Program-made: the position numbers and the translations under genes
Notes under the pieces: generated by a model
Database searches by the model: none
What the model was told of the DNA's origin: nothing
Seen by the model: only the letters and a program-made list of their open reading frames with translations
Source: Caldifarciminota bacterium
Lineage (GTDB): Bacteria > Hydrothermota > Tepidihabitantia > SM23-42
Assembly (NCBI GenBank): GCA_023128195.1
Contig: JAGMEL010000187.1
Span: forward strand, 1 to 19,838
DNA: 19,838 nt
Reading direction: 5' to 3'
Part shown: positions 14,641 to 19,838 of the stretch, one piece after another
Layout of the letters: the number at the start of each line of letters is the position of its first letter
Position numbering within the stretch: the stretch's first letter is position 1

Positions 14641-15959
14641 GGAAAATCAGTTTGTTACTTCTTAGTATTGCATTTGCTTATGCAATTAATATCCAGCGTG
14701 ATACTTTGCCTAATGGCTTGGTAATTCTGACAGTTGAGGCGCACAAGCTACCAATGATTGAAATGAGGGCAGTTACTTATGCAGGAAGTGTTTTCGACCC
14801 TGCAGGTAAACAAGGAATAGCAACTGTAGTCAACCAGATTCTTCTTAGAGGCACAAAAAGCCGAGCAAGTAACGAGATCGCCCAGGCAATTGAATCAGTT
14901 GGCGGTGAGTTTTTTCCATTTACAGATGAAGACCATGCCGGTATAAGTGGCAGGGTTTTGAGTAAAGATTTGTATCTTCTGATTGATCTTCTCAGTGATT
15001 GTATACAGAACCCGCTATTCGATTCCGTAGAACTCTTACGGATAAAGAGTGAGGTAATATCACAAATAAAGGCAGAAGAGGACCGACCGTTTTCAATAAG
15101 TAAAAGAGAATTTCGCAGATTGGTTTTTTCTGATCACCCATTGGGTCATATCCCTCAGGGGTTTGATTCCACGGTAGGGAACATATCTCTCAGCGATATT
15201 AAAGAATTCTATAATCAGTACTACCTGCCTAATAATACTTTTTTTGTATTTGTGGGAGATTTCCAGAAGGATTCCCTTATTTCTATATTAGATGAAAAAT
15301 TTGGCAATTGGGAACGAAGAAAATTACAAAAGACTAAAATTGATGCGCCAAGTGAGACCAGTAAACCTTTAGGTAAGATTATCCATATGGACATCTCGCA
15401 GGCATATATTCTGCTGGGTAATCTTGGACCTAAGTATGGTGATGCAGATTGGTATGAAACAAGAGTTATGAATTATATACTGGGTGGTGCAGGTTTGACT
15501 TCCAGAATATCAGAAATAATTAGGGAAAAGAGAGGGTTGGCATATATTGCTTACTCATATTTTCAGCGTTTTAAGACGGGTGGTTATTTTAATGCTCTGG
15601 TACAGACCAGGAAAGAAATGGCGAATGAAGTTGTGCAGATATTGATAAGCGAAATGGAGAGGATTCAGGATACGATTGACGTAGTTGAACTGAGCAGGGC
15701 AAAGAAATTCTACACTGGTTATTTTCCTTTGACCCATGATACATATAGAGAAATGACAAGTATTGTATTACAAATTGAAAGTCAAAATCTCGGGCTCGAT
15801 TATCTTTCGCAATTTAAAAAATTGATTGAGGCTGTAAAACTGAATGAGCTAAAAGCTGCCGCCCAAAAATATTTGCATCCTGATCGGTTTTATCTATTGA
15901 TTGTTGGTGACCTAAAACCTGAAGATATAAAGCTTGAGAGAATAGAGTGGATTGAATAA
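14637..15959 (+). CDS. M16 peptidase family, non-catalytic partner subunit
   Basis: A 440-residue M16 protein with a signal peptide (MRKISLLLLSIAFAYA). AAGGAGG at 14626-14632 precedes ATG 14637, whose TGA overlap with the previous stop (ATGA) indicates translational coupling and stoichiometric synthesis. The HxxEH position is lost: GIATVVNQILLRGT aligns with GISHLLEHMAFKGT of the partner, so the zinc ligands His, Glu and His become T63, N66 and Q67. The substrate-binding half is kept (EKRGLAYIAYSYFQRFKTGG, with conserved R and Y residues, and DRFYLLIVGDLKPEDI at the end). This matches the alpha-like inactive subunit of bacterial M16B heterodimers, which contributes to substrate binding in the chamber. 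The predicted peptide export suggests a periplasmic or envelope complex. Confidence 0.88.
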   Translation: MRKISLLLLSIAFAYAINIQRDTLPNGLVILTVEAHKLPMIEMRAVTYAGSVFDPAGKQGIATVVNQILLRGTKSRASNEIAQAIESVGGEFFPFTDEDHAGISGRVLSKDLYLLIDLLSDCIQNPLFDSVELLRIKSEVISQIKAEEDRPFSISKREFRRLVFSDHPLGHIPQGFDSTVGNISLSDIKEFYNQYYLPNNTFFVFVGDFQKDSLISILDEKFGNWERRKLQKTKIDAPSETSKPLGKIIHMDISQAYILLGNLGPKYGDADWYETRVMNYILGGAGLTSRISEIIREKRGLAYIAYSYFQRFKTGGYFNALVQTRKEMANEVVQILISEMERIQDTIDVVELSRAKKFYTGYFPLTHDTYREMTSIVLQIESQNLGLDYLSQFKKLIEAVKLNELKAAAQKYLHPDRFYLLIVGDLKPEDIKLERIEWIE

Positions 15960-16007
15960 AACTTGGTTGTAAATTTCTCGGGCAGTAATATATCTGTGAT
16001 TTTGCAA

Positions 16008-16035
16008 TTGACTTATGAATGAAGTTGTTTATAAT
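16008..16035 (+). promoter_or_regulatory. Promoter hugging the cvpA start
   Basis: TTGACT (16008-16013), 16 bases, TATAAT (16030-16035). Only 8 bases separate the -10 hexamer from ATG 16044, so transcription should begin at or within 2 bases of the start codon. Confidence 0.75.
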
Positions 16036-16043
16036 AAATGTAA

Positions 16044-16547
16044 ATGACCTGGATTGATATAGTACTTGTTATAATTCTTGTCGGCTTAGTGATTCATGGT
16101 ATGATCATTGGTTTGGTCAAGGGCATTTTTGATATTATAGGTATTATTGCAGGGTATATTTTAGCAGTCAGTTATAGCGCAGCAATAGAGATTCCCCAAA
16201 TTTTGGCATTTATTTTGATTTTTGTTATTGTTATTATTGTTGTTTCTATACTGGGCAGGTTTGTTTCAAAAATGATTCATGTTACTCCGTTTGGTTTTAT
16301 AGACAGGATGCTTGGCGGAATATTGGGATTTTTAAAAGCTTTTATTGTATGTTTTGTTTTTTTGATCATACTCCTTTTATTACAGAAATCGAATAGAGTT
16401 ATCTATAAATCTGATATTGCTCACCATGTCCTCAAGAGTGGGTTAGTTATGAGTCGCGTGCTTCCTGAAAAATGGTATGATTGGGTAGAAGAGGTTGTGA
16501 CGAAAAGAGAACTAGTTGAATTTCAAATGCCAAAATTGAGTACTTGA
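16044..16547 (+). CDS. cvpA: CvpA family membrane protein
   Basis: A small integral membrane protein of 167 residues. Four hydrophobic segments are visible at about 5-23, 27-45, 52-71 and 94-113. The family signature FIDRMLGGILGFLKA (85-99: D-R-x-x-G-x-x-x-G) lies before the last segment, and the N-terminus has the typical WIDIVLVIILVGLVIHGMIIG. A charged cytoplasmic or periplasmic tail follows. CvpA proteins are linked to colicin V production, envelope homeostasis and biofilm growth; the biochemical role is unclear. There is no Shine-Dalgarno before ATG 16044, and the promoter lies so close that the mRNA is probably leaderless. The DUF62 gene follows after 71 bases and may be cotranscribed. 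Confidence 0.85.
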   Translation: MTWIDIVLVIILVGLVIHGMIIGLVKGIFDIIGIIAGYILAVSYSAAIEIPQILAFILIFVIVIIVVSILGRFVSKMIHVTPFGFIDRMLGGILGFLKAFIVCFVFLIILLLLQKSNRVIYKSDIAHHVLKSGLVMSRVLPEKWYDWVEEVVTKRELVEFQMPKLST

Positions 16548-16618
16548 AATTTGGAGTATAAAGGTCATTTTTGTTCTGATATTTATTATTCAACGAAACA
16601 ACATAGGTAAACTTTGAG

Positions 16619-17371
16619 ATGCATACTGATTCACCAGTGATAATAACATTTCTCTCTGATTTTGGTGATACAGATTGGTTTGTCGCAGCAGTTAAAGGTG
16701 AGATATTAAAGATAAATAAAAAGGTTTTAATTGTAGATATAACACATAAGTTAGTTCCTTATGATATTAATTCTGCTGCATTTGTATTAAAATCTGTGTA
16801 TAAAAATTTTCCTGCAGGGACTATCCATCTTGTCGTTATTGACCCAGGGGTTGGTAGTGAAAGAAAACCGATTATTGTAGAGTCTGCTGGATATTATTTT
16901 GTTGGTCCTGATAATGGAGTATTTTCCTATGTATATAATAAGTACTCCAAGGTCTTCAAGATTAAGCAAAGAAAAAGATTGAGTTCTACATTTCATGCGC
17001 GGGATATTTTTGGTCCTGTTGCGGCACGATTATCAAAGGGATCAAGCCCGGAAGTCTCAGGAATTATGATAAAGGACTATGTAAAATTCGAATTCCCTAA
17101 GATTAAAAAAATAAAGAGGGGAATTCAAGGCGAAGTTATTTATATTGACCATTTTGGCAATCTTATTACGAATATTCCCAATAGTACAGATGTAAAAGAA
17201 TTGTATATATTGAAAAGAAAAGTACTTGTAAAGAAATTTTATGGCGAAGGCAAGATGGACGAAATTATCTGTCTCAAAGGGAGTAGTGGTTATTACGAAA
17301 TTGCCCGAAATAAAGGAAACGCCCAGGATATTTTAGGTACAAGCGTTGGTATTGAAATTATGGCATTTTGA
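16619..17371 (+). CDS. SAM hydrolase (DUF62 / SAM hydroxide adenosyltransferase)
   Basis: A 250-residue member of the fluorinase/chlorinase-like DUF62 family, whose ordinary members use water to split S-adenosylmethionine into adenosine and methionine. The N-terminal motif ITFLSDFGDTDWFVAAVKG is diagnostic. The proposed water-activating triad is intact: D75 and R82 in IDPGVGSERKP and H126 in TFHARDIFGPVAA. VGPDNGVFS and the C-terminal domain entry GEVIYIDHFGNLITNI are also typical. Nothing indicates a halogenase. No Shine-Dalgarno is seen before ATG 16619 and no clear promoter, so it is probably read from the cvpA promoter. It lies about 1 kb before metH, which makes methionine, so both genes bear on the SAM/methionine cycle. 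Confidence 0.9.
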   Translation: MHTDSPVIITFLSDFGDTDWFVAAVKGEILKINKKVLIVDITHKLVPYDINSAAFVLKSVYKNFPAGTIHLVVIDPGVGSERKPIIVESAGYYFVGPDNGVFSYVYNKYSKVFKIKQRKRLSSTFHARDIFGPVAARLSKGSSPEVSGIMIKDYVKFEFPKIKKIKRGIQGEVIYIDHFGNLITNIPNSTDVKELYILKRKVLVKKFYGEGKMDEIICLKGSSGYYEIARNKGNAQDILGTSVGIEIMAF

Positions 17372-17407
17372 TGCGGTCAAATGTGTACGATGTTTGAATT
17401 TTTAACC

Positions 17408-17435
17408 TTGACAAATTACGATTTTTCATTATAAT
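17408..17435 (+). promoter_or_regulatory. Consensus promoter of the small secreted protein gene
   Basis: TTGACA (17408-17413), 16 bases, TATAAT (17430-17435); both hexamers are perfect. The predicted start near 17442 gives a 35-nt leader with GGGAGGA before ATG 17477. Confidence 0.8.
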
Positions 17436-17476
17436 TAAATAGACTTAAGCCTAATGTGGAATGATAGGGAGGATTT

Positions 17477-18259
17477 ATGAAGAATTTGATGTTGGTAGTT
17501 ATATTTATTAGTCTCAGTTTTAGTCAGGTTCTTGAGATCGATTCGATTGTTGATCCTGGACAATGGACTGATCCTGAAAGCATATTTGTTTCTGATGATC
17601 TTTATGGTGTACCCAATGGTAATCAAGACATTTTAATTTTAAGTATTGCTGATCCAATAGATACTGTGGATGTAACTTTAGATTCGGTTAAGGTTTACCT
17701 TGAACAGCATGTGAGTGATACAACCAAGGGGTTCTGGTATGTTGTTTCCATTACTAATGGTATACCAGGAACAGCAACTCCTCAACAGGCAGGTACTTTC
17801 ATTGATTCCTTTCTCTGCTTTGATATTAGCGTCGACATAACAGGTTGGATAGATCTTATTGGATTACACATTGAACTTCATCCAAAGAAAGGAACTGCCG
17901 CACCACCACAGTGGTATGCTGATTATCTTTATGTTTATACATATACTACTACAGGAATTTTTGAAAAGGAATATAAGGTAAAAAAGGATAATTTAAAACT
18001 GCTTATGCCTACAATTGCCCATAACGAGATAACCTTTATCTGTAATCTAAATGTACCAGCTAATATCACGATTGAGATCTACAATACTACAGGTAAAAAA
18101 GAACTTGGTAAAGAGATAAATGGCACTGCAGGCACAAATACTATTACACTAAAAGAAATTAGGACATTCGCTGCAGGTGTTTATTACCTGAGGGTGAAAT
18201 CTATAAATCAAAAAGGTGTTCAGAAAGTAACATCAGGTAAGTTTGTAGTTTTAGATTAG
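17477..18259 (+). CDS. Small secreted protein with T9SS-type sorting domain
   Basis: A 260-residue protein of unknown function. ATG 17477 follows GGGAGG by 4 bases. Residues 1-16 (MKNLMLVVIFISLSFS) form a signal peptide. The middle (about 20-155) is acidic and beta-rich, with the look of a beta-sandwich (DILILSIADPIDTVDVTLDS, FWYVVSITNGIPG, WYADYLYVYTYTTTGI); no catalytic motif is seen. The last 85 or so residues form a Por/T9SS-like sorting domain: LLMPTIAHNEITFICNL, ITIEIYNTTGKKELGKEI, FAAGVYYLRVKS, ending GKFVVLD. It has its own perfect promoter, suggesting high expression, and stands as a single gene between DUF62 and metH, whose functions it need not share. Probably a surface-displayed or released protein. 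Confidence 0.75.
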   Translation: MKNLMLVVIFISLSFSQVLEIDSIVDPGQWTDPESIFVSDDLYGVPNGNQDILILSIADPIDTVDVTLDSVKVYLEQHVSDTTKGFWYVVSITNGIPGTATPQQAGTFIDSFLCFDISVDITGWIDLIGLHIELHPKKGTAAPPQWYADYLYVYTYTTTGIFEKEYKVKKDNLKLLMPTIAHNEITFICNLNVPANITIEIYNTTGKKELGKEINGTAGTNTITLKEIRTFAAGVYYLRVKSINQKGVQKVTSGKFVVLD

Positions 18260-18315
18260 ATTTCCTTAAATAAAATCTTTAGATAACCCCAATTTCTTTT
18301 TTATAAGATTGTATA

Positions 18316-18343
18316 TTGACTAAATAATTTATTCATATAGAAT
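18316..18343 (+). promoter_or_regulatory. Promoter hugging the metH start
   Basis: TTGACT (18316-18321), 16 bases, TAGAAT (18338-18343). The -10 hexamer ends 5 bases before ATG 18349, so the mRNA is expected to start at or next to the A of the start codon. Confidence 0.65.
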
Positions 18344-18348
18344 AGACA

Positions 18349-19838
18349 ATGAACAAATTGGAAAGGATTTTAAAGAAGAAAATTCTATTGCTTGATGGAG
18401 CTACAGGTACAAATCTTCTTGATAAAGGATTGGCACCAGGTGAATCACCAAGTATATTGAATGTAAAAAATCCTCAGGCAGTATATGATATTCATAGGGC
18501 ATATGTAGATGCTGGCTCAGATGTAATACTCACCAATACGTTTACTGCCAATCCGTTAAATATATCCTCCCGTGAATTAAAGAAAGTGATTACAGAAGGT
18601 GTGAAAATAGCAAAACGCGCTGCAGCAAGCAAGGCAATCGTAATTGGTGACGTTGGTCCCCTGGGTGAGCTTATCAGACCCTATGGAGAAATGGGGTTTA
18701 ATGAATCATACAAGATATATTGTAATATTTTTAAAATATTGTACAGTTCTGGTATAAAAACCTTTTTGATTGAGACATTTACATCTATAATTGAAGCAAA
18801 AGCTTCATTTCTTGCAGCAAAAAATTTTTCAAAAGAGATATTTATAAGTCTATCACTTCAGGACAATGGCCGTACTATAATGGGTGAAATTCCAGAATCA
18901 ATTGCAGTGGTATTTGAGGCATTAGGAGCAAAGGGGGTGGGAATAAACTGTACAATACCAGAGGTTGCAATTGAAGCCATTACAAAGATGGCTAAGATAA
19001 CTAATTTACCATTGATAATAAAACCAAACGCCGGTAAGATAAAGATAGCTGGGAATAAGATCTATCATACTCTTTCTGATTTTGAAATGGCAAAATATTT
19101 TAAAAAGTTTATCCAGGCAGGAGCAAATATTATCGGCGGTTGCTGCGGGACATCTCCTGTTTATATAAAGAACATTGCCAGGAATAAAAAGAATCCAAAG
19201 CAAAGGAAAGTAGTTAAAGAATTTATTCTTGCCTCGCCCGGTAAAATCCTCAAGGTTAATGATAAATCATTGATCATTGTTGGTGAACGATTAAATCCTT
19301 CCGGTCGTAAAAAAATAAAAAAGAGGCTGAAGCGCGGAGACTTTAAGGTCTATGCTGAGGAAGCAAAAATACAGGAACAAGCAGGCGCTGACGCACTTGA
19401 TATTAATGCCTTTGTTGTTGAGTTAGATGAGAGGGAAACTTTGGAAAATGCAGTATGGGAAGTTTTAAAGAATTCTCAAACTCCATTATTTATAGATACA
19501 CAAAATTTTGAAGCGGCACAAAGGGTTCTTTTATTCTACCCCGGAATTGGTGTATATAATTCAATCCCGGCACGAAAAAAAGAGTTGCTAATGTGGCTGC
19601 CAATGGTCAAAAAATTTGGATTTAAGGTTGTTGTATCACTTATCGGTAAAAAAATACCGAGGAGTGTTAAAGAAAGGTTAGAAAATGTTAATCTTACATT
19701 GAAGATTGCTAAAAAGTTAGGTTTTCCTAAGCAGGATTTAATATTTGACCCACTCGTATTCTCTGTTGCTACTGAGCAGGAACAGATTAATTATACACTT
19801 GAAACGGTAGCGCGGCTTCATAAGAGAGGATTAAAGAC
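18349..19838 (+). CDS. metH: Cobalamin-dependent methionine synthase, 3' partial
   Basis: The frame is open from ATG 18349 to the window's end, giving 496 residues. Residues 1-about 290 are the homocysteine-binding (S-methyltransferase) domain: LLLDGATGTNLLDKG, TNTFTANPLN, GDVGPLGEL, and the three zinc cysteines C201 in GVGINCTIP and C265/C266 in GGCCGTSP, spaced as in MetH. From about 306 follows the methyltetrahydrofolate (pterin) domain: IVGERLNPSGRKK, IQEQAGADALDINAF, PLFIDTQNFEAAQRV and LIFDPLVFSVATEQEQI. The cobalamin-binding and activation domains would lie beyond the window and may be absent, as some bacterial homologues carry them on separate proteins. The enzyme transfers methyl from methyl-THF via cobalamin to homocysteine. 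There is no Shine-Dalgarno; the promoter at 18316 predicts a leaderless mRNA. Confidence 0.9.
   Translation, partial: MNKLERILKKKILLLDGATGTNLLDKGLAPGESPSILNVKNPQAVYDIHRAYVDAGSDVILTNTFTANPLNISSRELKKVITEGVKIAKRAAASKAIVIGDVGPLGELIRPYGEMGFNESYKIYCNIFKILYSSGIKTFLIETFTSIIEAKASFLAAKNFSKEIFISLSLQDNGRTIMGEIPESIAVVFEALGAKGVGINCTIPEVAIEAITKMAKITNLPLIIKPNAGKIKIAGNKIYHTLSDFEMAKYFKKFIQAGANIIGGCCGTSPVYIKNIARNKKNPKQRKVVKEFILASPGKILKVNDKSLIIVGERLNPSGRKKIKKRLKRGDFKVYAEEAKIQEQAGADALDINAFVVELDERETLENAVWEVLKNSQTPLFIDTQNFEAAQRVLLFYPGIGVYNSIPARKKELLMWLPMVKKFGFKVVVSLIGKKIPRSVKERLENVNLTLKIAKKLGFPKQDLIFDPLVFSVATEQEQINYTLETVARLHKRGLK

Noticed and set aside
16571..16613. Separate promoter directly before the DUF62 gene
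   Set aside because: A TAAACT close to the start is possible, but no -35 hexamer lies at 16 or 17 bases, so cotranscription with cvpA is simpler.
16619..17371. Fluorinase or chlorinase activity for the DUF62 protein
   Set aside because: The triad D-R-H of the water-using hydrolases is intact and no halogenase-specific insertion is visible.

Overview
The window is AT-rich bacterial chromosome with short intergenic gaps, mostly strong AAGGAGG-type ribosome sites and consensus sigma-70 promoters. Three predicted secreted proteins end in Por/type IX secretion (T9SS)-type C-terminal sorting domains, one of them a very large gingipain-like (C25) protease. Together with a paired M16 peptidase operon and palindrome-rich, low-complexity spacers, this suggests an uncultured FCB-group-like lineage (for example WOR-3/Stahlbacteria or a relative). 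That placement is inference; the window has no rRNA or other phylogenetic marker.

Layout. 1-7162 (+): a surface/secretion operon of a propeller-like protein (5' end missing), an M23 peptidase whose sorting domain is cut off by an in-frame TAA, and a 1522-residue C25 protease with FN3, FG-GAP propeller and sorting domains, closed by a strong hairpin. 7163-7688: a gene-poor gap holding a consensus promoter, a hairpin plus U-tract (candidate small RNA or attenuator), a 28-codon signal-peptide-like ORF with an excellent ribosome site, and AT-rich 8-bp tandem repeats. 7689-12846 (-): an SOS mutagenesis cassette, lexA - dinB - dnaE2-like, read from one perfect promoter with a palindromic LexA-type operator at the start point. 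Its genes carry small palindromic repeat elements, including in-frame insertions in the dnaE-like coding sequence. 12562-13359 has no gene other than the lexA leader and promoter; it holds a purine-rich tract, short palindromes and the promoter of the next operon. 13360-15959 (+): two M16 peptidase genes with ATGA overlap, the first with an intact zinc site and the second degenerate. 16044-19838 (+): cvpA, a SAM hydrolase (DUF62), a small secreted protein with a sorting domain, and the 5' part of metH running off the window.

How the parts work together. LexA should repress its own operon until DNA damage triggers self-cleavage, releasing a Y-family polymerase and a DnaE-type polymerase for translesion synthesis. 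The secreted proteases would be exported by Sec and then by a T9SS-like system encoded elsewhere. DUF62 (releases adenosine and methionine from SAM) and MetH (makes methionine) both belong to methionine/SAM turnover.

The most unusual features are the compact lexA-dinB-dnaE cassette with its operator, the in-frame palindromic insertions in its polymerase gene, six promoters that all have exactly a 16-bp spacer, apparently leaderless cvpA and metH, and a possible small structured RNA at about 7325-7397.
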